From Holophagaceae bacterium (lineage in GTDB: Bacteria > Acidobacteriota > Holophagae > Holophagales > Holophagaceae): 64,000 nucleotides of DNA. The notes under the pieces are model-generated. The model did not search any database and was not told where the DNA came from. It saw only the letters and a program-made list of their open reading frames with translations. Where the stretch lies: assembly GCA_021286765.1 (NCBI GenBank), contig JAJTBS010000003.1, positions 248,001 to 312,000 on the forward strand. The letters run 5' to 3'. Shown piece by piece: positions 50,542-59,897 of the stretch. How positions within the stretch are numbered: the first letter of the stretch is position 1; every line of letters starts with the position of its first letter. Both the position numbers and the translations under genes were made by a program.

Positions 50542-52374
50542 CTACTCCACCGTCACCGACTTGGCGAGGTTCCTGGGCTGATCCACGTCGCAGCCGCGCA
50601 GCACGGCGATGTGGTAGGCCAGCAGCTGCAGGGGTACGGCATAGACGATGGGAGCCAGCCAGGGGTGCACCGGAGGCAGCTCCAGCACATCCTCGGCGAT
50701 GCCGGCCAGGCCCGTGTCACCCTCGGTGACCAGGGCTAGGATGCGGCCGTCGCGGGCCGCTGCTTCCTGCAGGTTGCTGAGGGTCTTGTCCCGGTGGGCA
50801 TCCCGGGGCATGAGCGCCACCACGGGGAGCGTCTGGTCGATGAGGGCGATGGGGCCATGCTTCATCTCGCCCGCCGGATAGCCCTCGGCGTGGATGTACG
50901 AGATCTCCTTCAGCTTCAGCGCGCCTTCCAGGGCGATGGGATAGCAGGGGCCACGGCCCAGGTAGAGGAAGTCCGTGGCGTCCTTCCAGCGGTGGGCCCA
51001 CTGGACGAGCTTGGGTTCCAGGGCATTGAGGCGCTCCAGATGGGCGGGGAGCTCCCGCAGGCCCTGCAGCAGCTCCGCCTTGAGCTTCGGATCCAGGGTG
51101 CCCTTGGCCTCACCGAGCTTGAGGGCCAGCAGGGTGAGCACCGCCAGCTGGGTGGTGAAGGCCTTGGTGGAGGCCACGCCGATCTCCGGGCCTGCGTGGG
51201 TGAGGATGGTGGCCTCGGACTGGCGCGTGGCCGTGGAGCCCATGACGTTGCAGATGGCCAGGGTGCGGGCGCCGCGAGCCGCGGCTTCCTTCATGGCGGC
51301 CAGGGTGTCGGCGGTTTCGCCACTCTGCGTGATGCCGATGATGAGCGTGCCGGGTTGGATGACGGGTTCGCGATAACGGTACTCGCTGGCGTAGTCCACC
51401 TCCACGGCCACGCGGCTGAGCTGTTCGATCAGGAACTTGCCCACCAGGCCCGAGTGCCAGCTGGTGCCGCAGGCCACGATGTGGATGCGGGTGAGCTCGG
51501 CCAGGTCCTGCTCGCTGAAGGGCAGGTCCAGGGGGATGTCCTCGGCGTCCAGCGGCAGCCGGTTCAGCAGGGTGTTGGAGAGGGCCTGGGGCTGCTCGAA
51601 GATCTCCTTCTGCATGAAGTGCTTGTGGCCGCCCTTCTCGGCCGCCACGGGATCATAGGGGATGGTCAGCACCGGGCGCTGCAGCTCACTGCCGTCCAGG
51701 GCGAAGAGCCGGGCACCCTCGCGGGTGAGTTCCACGAGGTCGCCGTCCTCCAGGAAGATCACGCGGCGGGTGTGGGGCAGCAGGGGCACCACATCCGAGG
51801 CCAGGAAGGTCTCGCCCTCGCCCAGGCCCAGCACCATGGGCGGCCCGCTGCGGGCGGCGAGGATGCGGTCGGGATCGGTGGCGTCCAGGCAGGCCAGGGC
51901 GTAGATGCCCTTCATGCGCCCCACGGCCTCGCGGAAGGCCTCGGTGAAGGAGCGTCCATGCTTCATGAGGTGGGCCACCATCACGGGGAAGCACTCCGTG
52001 TCCGTCTCGGACTGGAAGGTCTCGCCGGCGGCCTTCAGCTCGGCGCGCAGCTCCAGGAAATTCTCGAAGATGCCGTTGTGGACCGCCACCACCTGGCCGT
52101 CCGCGCTGCGGTGCGGATGGGCGTTCTCCTCCGTGGGACGGCCGTGGGTGGCCCAGCGCGTATGTCCGATGCCCAGGGGCGTGGGGTCCGCCAGATCCAC
52201 CTTGTTGGCGAGGTTCACCAGCTTGCCGGAGGCCCGGATGATGTCGAAGGCCCCGGATCCAGAGGAGAGGGCGATGCCCGCGCTGTCGTACCCCCGGTAT
52301 TCCAGGCTCCGCAGGCCGTTCACGAGAATGCCGGCGGCACCCTGCTGTCCGATGTATCCAACGATGCCGCACAT
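50542..52374 (-). CDS. glmS: glutamine--fructose-6-phosphate aminotransferase
   Basis: This 610-residue enzyme makes glucosamine 6-phosphate for the cell envelope. The nucleophile is C2 (MCGIVGYIGQ) of the Ntn glutaminase half, followed by GYDSAGIAL and the HTRWATHGRPTEENAHPH segment. Two SIS domains follow (about 280-600; CGTSWHSGLVGK, ITQSGETADTLAAM), ending in LAKSVTVE, the conserved C-terminus. Length matches Escherichia coli (609). Upstream leader is short and shows no glmS ribozyme core. It is convergent with nothing nearby; its 3' end lies 176 bp from the tRNA gene start. Confidence 0.97.
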   Translation of the reverse strand: MCGIVGYIGQQGAAGILVNGLRSLEYRGYDSAGIALSSGSGAFDIIRASGKLVNLANKVDLADPTPLGIGHTRWATHGRPTEENAHPHRSADGQVVAVHNGIFENFLELRAELKAAGETFQSETDTECFPVMVAHLMKHGRSFTEAFREAVGRMKGIYALACLDATDPDRILAARSGPPMVLGLGEGETFLASDVVPLLPHTRRVIFLEDGDLVELTREGARLFALDGSELQRPVLTIPYDPVAAEKGGHKHFMQKEIFEQPQALSNTLLNRLPLDAEDIPLDLPFSEQDLAELTRIHIVACGTSWHSGLVGKFLIEQLSRVAVEVDYASEYRYREPVIQPGTLIIGITQSGETADTLAAMKEAAARGARTLAICNVMGSTATRQSEATILTHAGPEIGVASTKAFTTQLAVLTLLALKLGEAKGTLDPKLKAELLQGLRELPAHLERLNALEPKLVQWAHRWKDATDFLYLGRGPCYPIALEGALKLKEISYIHAEGYPAGEMKHGPIALIDQTLPVVALMPRDAHRDKTLSNLQEAAARDGRILALVTEGDTGLAGIAEDVLELPPVHPWLAPIVYAVPLQLLAYHIAVLRGCDVDQPRNLAKSVTVE

Positions 52375-52398
52375 GGAGAACTCCCGATCACAGGTCCC

Positions 52399-52427
52399 AA
52401 CTTAGCGCGGAGATCCCCGGGAACCAA
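52399..52427 (-). promoter_or_regulatory. possible sigma-70 promoter of glmS
   Basis: On the - strand TTGGTT (52427-52422) and TAAGTT (52404-52399) are spaced by 17 bases, 25 bp before the glmS ATG. Matches are 3 and 4 of 6, so this is weak. Confidence 0.3.
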
Positions 52428-52595
52428 TGTGGTGGCGTCCACCCCGCCCTGCGGTAGGGAGCCGGACACACCCTGTGGTGGATTTGCCTCGCCCGATCCA
52501 AAGGCCCGCCAGGGCTGCTCCAGAGGCCACCCGAGCGAGCGGGGCATGGCGCTGCGCACGTGACGCGGAACCCCATGAAAGGGAGGCGAAAGCGA

Positions 52596-52612
52596 GCCCG
52601 GCTTTGCCGGGC
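52596..52612 (-). terminator. possible hairpin after fliN/fliY
   Basis: GCCCGGC (52596-52602) and GCCGGGC (52606-52612) form a 7-bp stem with a 3-base loop, 52 bp after the fliN/fliY stop, in the 289-bp gap before glmS. The rest of that gap holds the glmS leader; I see no other gene in it. Confidence 0.45.
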
Positions 52613-52663
52613 AGAGCGCGGGGGGCCGGGGGTGGGCGCGCAGCGCGGAACTCCCGGATGAGA

Positions 52664-53593
52664 TCAGGCCAGGCTGCGGATCCGTGCGGCGCGGGTGTCG
52701 ATTTCGGTGATGCGGAAGGCGAAGTTGCCATCCACCACCACGACTTCACCCTTGGCGATGAGCTTGCCGTTCACCAGCAGCTCCACGGGGGCGTCGGCGC
52801 TGCGGTTGAGCTCGAGGATGGACCCGGGCGTGAGCTTGAGCAGCTCGCCCATCTGCATCTCGGTCTGGCCCATGCGGACCACCACGGGGAGCTGGATGTC
52901 CAGGAGCAGGTCCAGGTTGCCGGAATCCGGGACGGGCCCCGAGGCCAGGGGGGCCTGCCGGGAGGGGGCGACTTGGGCGGTGGCCATGGCCCCTGGCGGC
53001 GGTTCCGGGGCGGCAGGGGGGGTCTCCACCAGGCCGAGCTTGCGCTTCAGCTGTTGCAGCAGCAGATCGGGGAAGAGGAGGTGGACCGTGGTGCCCAGCG
53101 CATCCTGAGTGGTGGGCAGCGCAAGGTCCTGGAAGCCGCCCTGGCCCAGTTGCTCCGCGAAGGCCGAGGCTTCCGGCTGGATGGCGAGGATCTCCACATT
53201 GGCGATGGCGAAGGTCTCCCCGGCCAGATCCGACAGCGTCTGGTTGGCGCTGCCCAGCACCTGGTTGAAGGTCTCCGCCAGGGCATCCTTGGAGTCACCC
53301 ACCAGCTCCTCGGCGGGGGCGCCCTCGCCGCCCAGCATGAGGTCCACCAGCATGGTGCCCTCCTTGAGGGGGAGGGTGAAGAAGAGGGTGCCGTTCAGGC
53401 CCTTCTGGTAGTTGGCCTTGACGAGGATGCCGGGACCCTCGTGCAGCGCGGCGACCGCCCCGGTCTCCAGCAGCTCGCCGGGAGCCGACTTGATCTGGAA
53501 TTCGCGACCCGTGAGCATGGAGAACACGGAGGCCATGCTCTCGGCGAAGGCGCCGCCGACTTTCTGGAAGAACTCAGTGTCTCGGGCATCCAT
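52664..53593 (-). CDS. fliN: FliY/FliN-type flagellar motor switch protein
   Basis: This 309-residue protein is longer than enterobacterial FliN (137) and resembles FliY: a FliM/CheC-like N-terminal region (about 1-190), a proline-rich linker (about 192-225), and a C-terminal SpoA/FliN domain (about 228-305; LLLDIQLPVVVRMGQTEMQMGELLKLTPGSI, VELLVNGKLIAKGEVVVVDGNFAFRITEI). FliY has CheY-P phosphatase activity in Bacillus; I did not see a clear pair of the D/E-x2-N phosphatase motifs, though ETFNQVLGSANQ partly resembles one. It follows fliM by 3 bp. Confidence 0.92.
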   Translation of the reverse strand: MDARDTEFFQKVGGAFAESMASVFSMLTGREFQIKSAPGELLETGAVAALHEGPGILVKANYQKGLNGTLFFTLPLKEGTMLVDLMLGGEGAPAEELVGDSKDALAETFNQVLGSANQTLSDLAGETFAIANVEILAIQPEASAFAEQLGQGGFQDLALPTTQDALGTTVHLLFPDLLLQQLKRKLGLVETPPAAPEPPPGAMATAQVAPSRQAPLASGPVPDSGNLDLLLDIQLPVVVRMGQTEMQMGELLKLTPGSILELNRSADAPVELLVNGKLIAKGEVVVVDGNFAFRITEIDTRAARIRSLA

Positions 53594-53596
53594 CGT

Positions 53597-54613
53597 TCAC
53601 CCCTCCGACCGGCTGCCGGTCACTTGGAACACGCGTTTTCCGTTGGGATTCAGGGCCACCAGGCCCATGAAGCGTGGAATGCCGTCCACGCAGAGGTCCA
53701 ATTCCGCATCGAAGCGCTTGGTGAGCGGGATGAGGTCGCCCGTCTTCAGCTGGAGGACCTCCTCCATGCTGAGGCTGGTGCCCCGGATCTCGGCGGCGGC
53801 CTCCATGCCGCAGCGCTTCAGGCTGGCCATGAGCAGGCGCGCTTCCTCGAAGGTGGACGATTTCTTGTAGCCCGTGAACATCTCCTGGTCGAACTTGTTG
53901 GAGATGGGCTCGAGGATGATGCTCGGGATGGCGAGGTTGATCATGCCGCTCACGGGACCCATCTTCACTTCGAAGACCACCAGCAGCACGACCTCGTTGG
54001 GGGCCACGATCTGGATGAGCTGAGGGCTCGTCTCCCGGGCCTGGATGCGGAAGTCCAGGTCGACGATGCCGCGCCAGGCTTCCCGGATGTCTTCCAGGAG
54101 CAGCTTGAGGATGCCGTCGAAGATGCTCTGCTCGATGTCGGTCATGGTGCGGAGCTGCTTCAGGGGTTCACCGGGTCCGCCCAGCATCTTGTCGATGATG
54201 GGGAACACCAGGGTGGGGTTCACCTCCAGGGCCAGCGCACCTTCCAGGGGCTTGATGGAGATGGCGTTGAAGCAGGTGGGATCTGGCACCGAAAGTAGGA
54301 ATTCCTGGTAGCTGAGCTGCTCGACGCTCACCAGGTTCACTTCGGTGATGGTGCGGAGGTAGGCGCTGAGGGAGCTGGAGAAATTCCGGGCGAAGCGGTC
54401 GTGCATGAAGTGGAGCGATCGCATCTGCTCCCGGCTCACCCGGTCGGGACGGCGGAAGTTGTAGAGGGTGACCTTGCGCTGGACCTGGGCTTTTTTTGCC
54501 GGGGCTGGCGCCGCACCCCGGTCCCCCCCCGCTCCGCCTGAAGCCTTGCCGGCCGGCTTGGTGTGGGACTTAAGTAGTGCGTCTACTTCCTCTTGGCTAA
54601 GAATTTTGGCCAT
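53597..54613 (-). CDS. fliM: flagellar motor switch protein FliM
   Basis: This 338-residue C-ring protein starts with ILSQEEVDALL, the CheY-P-binding peptide, then a disordered linker rich in Pro/Ala/Lys, then the CheC-like middle domain (MHDRFARNFSSSLSAYLR, GGPGEPLKQLRTMTDIEQ) and a C-terminal SpoA domain. It lies 3 bp after fliA and 3 bp before the fliN/fliY gene on the same strand. Clear family; length normal (334 in Salmonella). Confidence 0.96.
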   Translation of the reverse strand: MAKILSQEEVDALLKSHTKPAGKASGGAGGDRGAAPAPAKKAQVQRKVTLYNFRRPDRVSREQMRSLHFMHDRFARNFSSSLSAYLRTITEVNLVSVEQLSYQEFLLSVPDPTCFNAISIKPLEGALALEVNPTLVFPIIDKMLGGPGEPLKQLRTMTDIEQSIFDGILKLLLEDIREAWRGIVDLDFRIQARETSPQLIQIVAPNEVVLLVVFEVKMGPVSGMINLAIPSIILEPISNKFDQEMFTGYKKSSTFEEARLLMASLKRCGMEAAAEIRGTSLSMEEVLQLKTGDLIPLTKRFDAELDLCVDGIPRFMGLVALNPNGKRVFQVTGSRSEG

Positions 54614-54616
54614 GGA

Positions 54617-55534
54617 TTACCCTTCGATGTGCTTCTCCAGGAGCTTTCCCCGGAGTCGCAGCATGGCCTTGGTATGCAATTGGGATACCCGGGACTCGGT
54701 GATGTTCAGGAGGGTGCCGATTTCCTTCATGGTCAGCTCGTCGAAGTAGTAGAGCTGGACCACGAATTTCTCTTTCTTGGGCAGGACCTCCATGGCGTCC
54801 CGGAGGATGTCCTTGATCTCGGAGGCCTGGAAGGTCTGGTGGGGATCCTCCGCGTCCGGGTCCGGCACGAAGCTGATGAGGCTCTCACCCTCGCCGTCTT
54901 CGCCAACCTCCACGAAGGTGCCCAGGGTGACGCCCTTCAGGTCGTCGAGGTTCTTGTGCAGCTCCTCCAAGGGCATGCCCAGGTGCTGGGCCACTTCCTC
55001 GTCCGTGGCCGCCCGGCCCATCTGCTGCTCAAGGGAGTGGTAGGCGCCTTCGATGTCCTTCTTCTTGCGGCGCAGGCTGCGGGGCACCCAGTCGAGGTCG
55101 CGCAGGCCGTCGAGGATGGCGCCTTTGATGCGGAGCTCCGCGTAGGTCTTGAACTTGATGTTCCGTGCCGGCTCGAACTTCTCGATGGCATCCATCAGGC
55201 CCAGGATGCCGCTGTTGATGAGGTCGTCCAGTTCCACGTGCGAGGGCAGGCGGGAGGCGATGCGGTGGGCCACGAACTTCACCAGGGGGACGTAGTCCTT
55301 GATGATCTGTTCCCGGTTCTCGCGATCGAAGGGTTCGGGGGGCTCCGTGGATTCCGCGGCCAGGGAGGGAGGTGGCAGGGCCGGCACCTGAAGGGGCAGG
55401 GCCTTCCCGTAGGCCTTGGCCGCGGCAAGCGCCGCCCAGGGCCGGAGGGCGGCGGGAGCCAGCTCCACGGCCCTCAGGGCCTCGCCGCTGAGGGGCAGGC
55501 CGGGATCGGAGGGCTGGTCCGGAGTCGGGGACAT
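54617..55534 (-). CDS. fliA: RNA polymerase sigma factor for flagellar operons (sigma-28)
   Basis: This 305-residue sigma factor has regions 2 (LVKFVAHRIASRLPSHVELDD, DLINSGILGLMDAIEKFEP), 3 (WVPRSLRRKKKDIEGA) and 4 (VVQLYYFDELTMKEIGTLLNITESRVSQLHTKA), typical of FliA/WhiG. A proline-rich N-terminal extension of about 60-70 residues is longer than in Escherichia coli FliA (239 aa). No flgM anti-sigma gene is in the window. It sits between flhG and fliM in the operon, so late genes elsewhere are probably its targets. Confidence 0.95.
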   Translation of the reverse strand: MSPTPDQPSDPGLPLSGEALRAVELAPAALRPWAALAAAKAYGKALPLQVPALPPPSLAAESTEPPEPFDRENREQIIKDYVPLVKFVAHRIASRLPSHVELDDLINSGILGLMDAIEKFEPARNIKFKTYAELRIKGAILDGLRDLDWVPRSLRRKKKDIEGAYHSLEQQMGRAATDEEVAQHLGMPLEELHKNLDDLKGVTLGTFVEVGEDGEGESLISFVPDPDAEDPHQTFQASEIKDILRDAMEVLPKKEKFVVQLYYFDELTMKEIGTLLNITESRVSQLHTKAMLRLRGKLLEKHIEG

Positions 55535-55544
55535 TCGTCAGGTC

Positions 55545-56414
55545 CTACTGGGGTTCATCGGAGGCGAGCTGCCTCCAGAATGACGCAAAGCCGTCGGGCT
55601 GCAAGGACACTTGGCCCAGCAATTGACGGGCAAGGGCCTGGAAGGCCAGGGCGGCCGGGCTCCGGGGGAAGAGGTCCACGACGCCCCGCTGCTGGCGAAC
55701 CGCCTGCAGGATGTGGGGGTCATTGGGGATCATGCCCAGCACCTTGAGCTGCTTGCCGAGGAAGCGGTCGGTGGCCGCCTGCAGCTGTTCGATGGTCTCC
55801 TGGGCTTCGTCGATGTTCTGGCCGTTGTTGATGAGCAGCCACAGGGGCTTGGTGGCCTCCCGCAGGTGCAGCACCTTCACCATGGCGTAGGCGTCCACGA
55901 GGCTGGTGGGTTCCGGCGTGGTCACGAGCACCACCTCCTGGGCCGCCATGAGGAGCTTGAGCACCGAGTCGTGGATGCCGGCGGCGGTGTCGATGAGCAG
56001 CCAGTCCGCCGTCTCCGCCACCCGCTGCAGGCCCTGGACCAGGCGCAGCTCGCTCATGGTGTCGAGGCGGGTGAGTTCCTGGATGCCGCTGCTGGCGGGG
56101 ATGATGCGGATGCCCATGGGGCCTTCCAGCAGGATCTCCTCGATGACCTTCTCGCCGCGCAGCACATGCTCCAGCGTGTACTTCGGCGACAGGCCCAGCA
56201 GGATGTCGAGGTTCGCCAGGCCGAAGTCGGCGTCCATGACCACCACCCGCTGGCCCTGCTGGGCGAGCGAGAGGGCCAGGCCGGCCACGACATTGGTCTT
56301 GCCGACCCCGCCCTTGCCGGAGGTGATGGCCACCACGCGGGCGGCGAAGAGCGGCGCCTCGGGACGCTGCCCCTGGGCCATGCTGCGGAGCCGGGCTGCC
56401 TGGTCGCTGCTCAT
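55545..56414 (-). CDS. flhG: MinD-like flagellar number regulator FlhG/FleN
   Basis: This 289-residue ATPase has the deviant Walker A SGKGGVGKTN (about 31-40), then VMDADFGLANLD and the DTAAGIHDSV motifs of ParA/MinD proteins. Together with FlhF it sets flagellar number and placement. The start overlaps the flhF stop (ATGA). An N-terminal DQAARL motif (about 4-9) matches the FlhF-activating DQAxxLR helix known in other FlhG proteins. Confidence 0.95.
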   Translation of the reverse strand: MSSDQAARLRSMAQGQRPEAPLFAARVVAITSGKGGVGKTNVVAGLALSLAQQGQRVVVMDADFGLANLDILLGLSPKYTLEHVLRGEKVIEEILLEGPMGIRIIPASSGIQELTRLDTMSELRLVQGLQRVAETADWLLIDTAAGIHDSVLKLLMAAQEVVLVTTPEPTSLVDAYAMVKVLHLREATKPLWLLINNGQNIDEAQETIEQLQAATDRFLGKQLKVLGMIPNDPHILQAVRQQRGVVDLFPRSPAALAFQALARQLLGQVSLQPDGFASFWRQLASDEPQ

Positions 56415-57697
56415 TCGGCCTCCTTCGGGGTGGCGGGAAGGATGAGGTCGGCCACCCGTCGGCTGGTGGCCAGTTCCAGAGCCTCAGGGACTTCCTGGCC
56501 CGTGCCCAGGTAACTGAGGGGCCGCTTGACCCGGGCCAGGGTGCTGAGGATGGGACCGTAGGTGGAGGTCTCGTCGAGCTTGGTGAAGAGCAGGCGGGTG
56601 GGGCGCAGGGGCTCATAGCGCGCGGCGATTTCGGTGAGATCCCGCGGCTTCGTGGTGGCGGACAGCACCAGGTGCGTCTCCACTTCCGGCAGCTCATCCA
56701 TGAGGCCCCGCAGCTGGTTGAGGGTGTCCGTGTCCTTGGGGCTGTGACCGGGGGTGTCGATGAGCACCAGGGCGCGGTCCTGGTAGAAGCGCAGGGCGCT
56801 GCGGAGGTCCTCCACGGTGAGCGCCACGTGCAGGGGCACCTGCAGGATCTGGGCGTACTGCTGGAGCTGGTCCACGGCCGCCATGCGGTAGGTATCCAGG
56901 GTGAGCAGGGCCACCTTCTGCTTCAGGTGGAGCTGGGCATAGGCCGCCAGCTTGGCCAGGGTGGTGGTCTTGCCCACGCCGGTGGGGCCCACCAGGGCCG
57001 CCACGCGCATCTTGCCGGGATCGAGCTGGATGGGCGGCGCCACGGGGATGAAATCGGCGATGACGCGGCGGAGGAAGAGCCGCGCCCGCTCGGGATCCAC
57101 GGCGCCCATGGCGGCGTCGCCATCCTGGTCCGTCAAAGCCCGCTGAGCGTACTCGCACAGGCGCAGGGCGATCAGGGGTTCCACATCGTTGGCGACCAGG
57201 TCGCCGTAGAGCTCCAGCAGGCTCGGGGGCAGGTGGAGCTGGGCCGGCGGCATGCCCTGGCGCTGAATGCGGCTGAGCAGGGCCTTCATCTGGTCCAGTT
57301 CCTTCAGGATGGAGGCATTGCGCAGATCGTTGTCCTTCAGGGCCGCCACGGCGCCCTTGATCTCCAGCAACTCCCGGCGCAGGGGCTGGAGGTCCATGGC
57401 CGGCGCGGGGGGCGGCACCTGGGGGATCTCCCGCGCAGGGCGGGGCAGGGCCGGGCCATCCAGGGGGGCGCGGAGGCCATAGGTGAGGGAGGGCGCGCCG
57501 GTGGCCACCGGGGGGACGCCCGCCTGGGCCTCATCCACGGCGGCCGTCACCTCGATGACGGCCTCTTCGCCCAGGCCCATGGCCGCGGGGCGCCGCCGGG
57601 TGCGGGTCGAGAGGATGAAGGCCTCCTCGCCCATGTCCTTCTTCACGACGTCGAGGGCGTCCTGCATGGAACCAGCTTCGAAGGTCTTCACGCGCAT
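56411..57697 (-). CDS. flhF: SRP-type GTPase FlhF, flagellar placement
   Basis: This 428-residue GTPase starts with MRVKTFEAGSMQDALDVVKKDMG, the FlhF B-domain start, then a basic/proline-rich middle, and the NG domain with GPTGVGKTTTLAKLA (about 218-232), DTPGHS and TKLDE (about 388-392). FlhF binds the membrane at the new flagellar site. Coupled to flhG by ATGA and 10 bp after flhA. Confidence 0.96.
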   Translation of the reverse strand: MRVKTFEAGSMQDALDVVKKDMGEEAFILSTRTRRRPAAMGLGEEAVIEVTAAVDEAQAGVPPVATGAPSLTYGLRAPLDGPALPRPAREIPQVPPPAPAMDLQPLRRELLEIKGAVAALKDNDLRNASILKELDQMKALLSRIQRQGMPPAQLHLPPSLLELYGDLVANDVEPLIALRLCEYAQRALTDQDGDAAMGAVDPERARLFLRRVIADFIPVAPPIQLDPGKMRVAALVGPTGVGKTTTLAKLAAYAQLHLKQKVALLTLDTYRMAAVDQLQQYAQILQVPLHVALTVEDLRSALRFYQDRALVLIDTPGHSPKDTDTLNQLRGLMDELPEVETHLVLSATTKPRDLTEIAARYEPLRPTRLLFTKLDETSTYGPILSTLARVKRPLSYLGTGQEVPEALELATSRRVADLILPATPKEAE

Positions 57698-57707
57698 GGT
57701 TGATCCT

Positions 57708-59804
57708 TCATGACACGGTTCCCAGGTTCACGACGCGCACGTCCATGGGCACCTCGCTGTGGCTGAGCACGACCAGGTGGGGCAGGGCGCGCTCCAGCAG
57801 GCGCCGCAGGTGGGGCCGCACCACGGGATTGGTGAGCAGCACGGGCTGGGCCCCGGGAAGCATGGCCGCGATGCCGTTGGCGATGCGGGAGAGCAGTTCC
57901 TGCGTGCGTCCAGGTTCGAGGGCCAGGAAGCTGCCCCGGTCCGTCTGCTCGATGCCACCCTGGAGGGTCTGTTCCAGGGTGGGATCCAGCACCAGGACGC
58001 CCAGCTCTCCGTTCTCCGAAAGATGGGGCCCGGTCAGGACGCGTCCCATGGCCTGGCGGACGTATTCGGTGATGAAGCCGACATCCTTGGTCATGGTGGC
58101 GGCGTCGGCGGTGGCCTCGAGGATGCGGCCCAGGTCGCGGACGGGCACCCGCTCGCGGAGGAGGTTGTGCATCACCTTCTGGAGGGTGGTCACGCTGATG
58201 ACATTGGGGATGAGGTCGTCCACCAGGCGCGGGGTCGTCTCCTTGAGGGTGTCCAGCAGGTGCTGGACCTCGGGCCGACCCAGCAGGTCCGGGGCGTGCT
58301 GCTTGATGAGTTCGGACAGGTGGGTGGTCAGCACCGTTGCCGGCTCCACCACGGTGTAGCCGAGCATCTGGGCCCGGTCCCGCAGGTTGTCGGGAATCCA
58401 GTAGGCGGGCAGGCCGAAGGCGGGCTCGGAGGTGGGGGTGCCCGACAAGTCCTCGGTGGCCGTGCCTGGGTTCATGGCCAGGAACTGGGCGGGCTGGAGC
58501 TCCGCCCGGGCGATCTCCTCGCCCCGGAGGAGGATGCGGTAGGTGTGCGGCGGCAGCTGCAGGTTGTCCCGGATGCGCACGGGCGGTACCACGATGCCCA
58601 GGTCCGAGGCCATCTGGCGGCGGACGGCCTTGATGCGCTCCAGCACCGTGCCGCCCTGGTTCACGTCCAGCAGGGGGATCAGGCTGTAGCCCACTTCCAG
58701 GCCCAGGGGGTCCACCTTGAGCAGGCCCTCCACCTTCTCGCTGGTGTCGGCGGCGGTCTTGGCCTTCTCGGCGGCGGCCTGTTCGGCCACGGCGGCGGGC
58801 ACGGCCTGGGGCAGCTTCCAGGCGGCGTAGGCCATGACCCCGAAGATGGCGGCCATCACCCAGAAGGGGAAGAGGGGCAGGCCCGGCACGGCGCCGAACA
58901 GGAAGAGGACCGAGGCGGCGATGCCCAGGGGGCGGGGGTCTGCGCCCAGCTGCCCCATGACCTCGCTGCCCAGCCCCGAGGCATCGCTGCCGCTGCGGGT
59001 GGTGAGGATGGCGCCACCCACGCTGATGAGCAGGCTGGGGATCACCGTCACCAGGCCGTCGCCCACGGTGAGCAGGGTGTAGACCTCCAGGGCCTGCATG
59101 ACCGGCAGGTTGTAGCGCACCACGCCCAGGAGGATGCCCGCCACGATGTTGACGGCGAGGATGATCAGGGCAGCCACGGCGTCGCGCTGGGTGAACTTCA
59201 CGGCGCCGTCCATGGCCCCGTAGAACCCGGCCTCCTCCTGGAGGTCCTTGCGGCGCCTCCGGGCCTCCTGCTCGTCGATGTAGCCGGCGTTCAGGTCGGC
59301 GTCGATGGCCATCTGCTTGCCGGGCATGGCATCCAGGGTGAACCTGGCCGTCACTTCGGCGATGCGCCCGGCGCCGTGGTTGATGACCAGGAACTGGATG
59401 GCCAGCAGGATCAGGAAGACCACCAGGCCGATGACGTAGCTGCCGCCCACCACGAACTGGCCGAAGGCCTTCACCATGTGGCCGGCCGCGTCCGCGCCCT
59501 GGTCTCCGGCGTAGAGCAGGATCCGGCGGGTGGTGGCGACGTTGATGGCCAGACGGAAGAGCGTCACCACCAGCAGGACGGAGGGGTAGGAGCTGAACTC
59601 CTTGGGGCGGCGCACATACATGCCCACCATGAGGATGATGAGGCTCAGGGTGATGTTCAGGACGATGAGCAGGTCCACCGCGAAGGCCGGCATGGGCAGC
59701 ACCATGACCACCAGCACGATCATCACGAACACGGGCGCAGCGAGATCCGACCGCCTGGCCAGGCGGCCCATATAAGGAAGCAGACGGTCCAGGAAGGTCA
59801 ACAT
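57708..59804 (-). CDS. flhA: flagellar export gate protein FlhA
   Basis: This 698-residue protein has about eight transmembrane helices in the first 320 residues and a large cytoplasmic domain that forms the nonameric export ring. The FHIPEP-family core RFTLDAMPGKQMAIDADLNAG is present, followed by EARRRRKDLQEEAGFYGAMDGA. Length matches the usual 690-700. It is the first gene of the second flagellar operon. A sigma-54-like site lies just upstream, though the implied leader would be only about 11 bases. Confidence 0.97.
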   Translation of the reverse strand: MLTFLDRLLPYMGRLARRSDLAAPVFVMIVLVVMVLPMPAFAVDLLIVLNITLSLIILMVGMYVRRPKEFSSYPSVLLVVTLFRLAINVATTRRILLYAGDQGADAAGHMVKAFGQFVVGGSYVIGLVVFLILLAIQFLVINHGAGRIAEVTARFTLDAMPGKQMAIDADLNAGYIDEQEARRRRKDLQEEAGFYGAMDGAVKFTQRDAVAALIILAVNIVAGILLGVVRYNLPVMQALEVYTLLTVGDGLVTVIPSLLISVGGAILTTRSGSDASGLGSEVMGQLGADPRPLGIAASVLFLFGAVPGLPLFPFWVMAAIFGVMAYAAWKLPQAVPAAVAEQAAAEKAKTAADTSEKVEGLLKVDPLGLEVGYSLIPLLDVNQGGTVLERIKAVRRQMASDLGIVVPPVRIRDNLQLPPHTYRILLRGEEIARAELQPAQFLAMNPGTATEDLSGTPTSEPAFGLPAYWIPDNLRDRAQMLGYTVVEPATVLTTHLSELIKQHAPDLLGRPEVQHLLDTLKETTPRLVDDLIPNVISVTTLQKVMHNLLRERVPVRDLGRILEATADAATMTKDVGFITEYVRQAMGRVLTGPHLSENGELGVLVLDPTLEQTLQGGIEQTDRGSFLALEPGRTQELLSRIANGIAAMLPGAQPVLLTNPVVRPHLRRLLERALPHLVVLSHSEVPMDVRVVNLGTVS

Positions 59805-59825
59805 ACCGACACCCGCAGGGTCCGG

Positions 59826-59841
59826 GGCGAGGGCTGTGCCA
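59826..59841 (-). promoter_or_regulatory. candidate sigma-54 promoter of the flhA operon
   Basis: On the - strand TGGCACAGCCCTCGCC shows TGGCAC and GG-N10-GC spacing (GG at 59840-59839, GC at 59828-59827). It matches the -24 half fully; the -12 half reads TCGC instead of TTGC. It lies 22 bp before the flhA ATG. Confidence 0.45.
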
Positions 59842-59897
59842 TTCCCCCCTTGATCCGATCACGGCTTCACGGACGAGGCTGGGGGAGGAGGTCCACC

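Noticed and set aside
52375-52450. Possible glmS ribozyme in the glmS leader
   Set aside because: The leader is about 25-70 bases, too short for the ribozyme, and shows no double-pseudoknot core.
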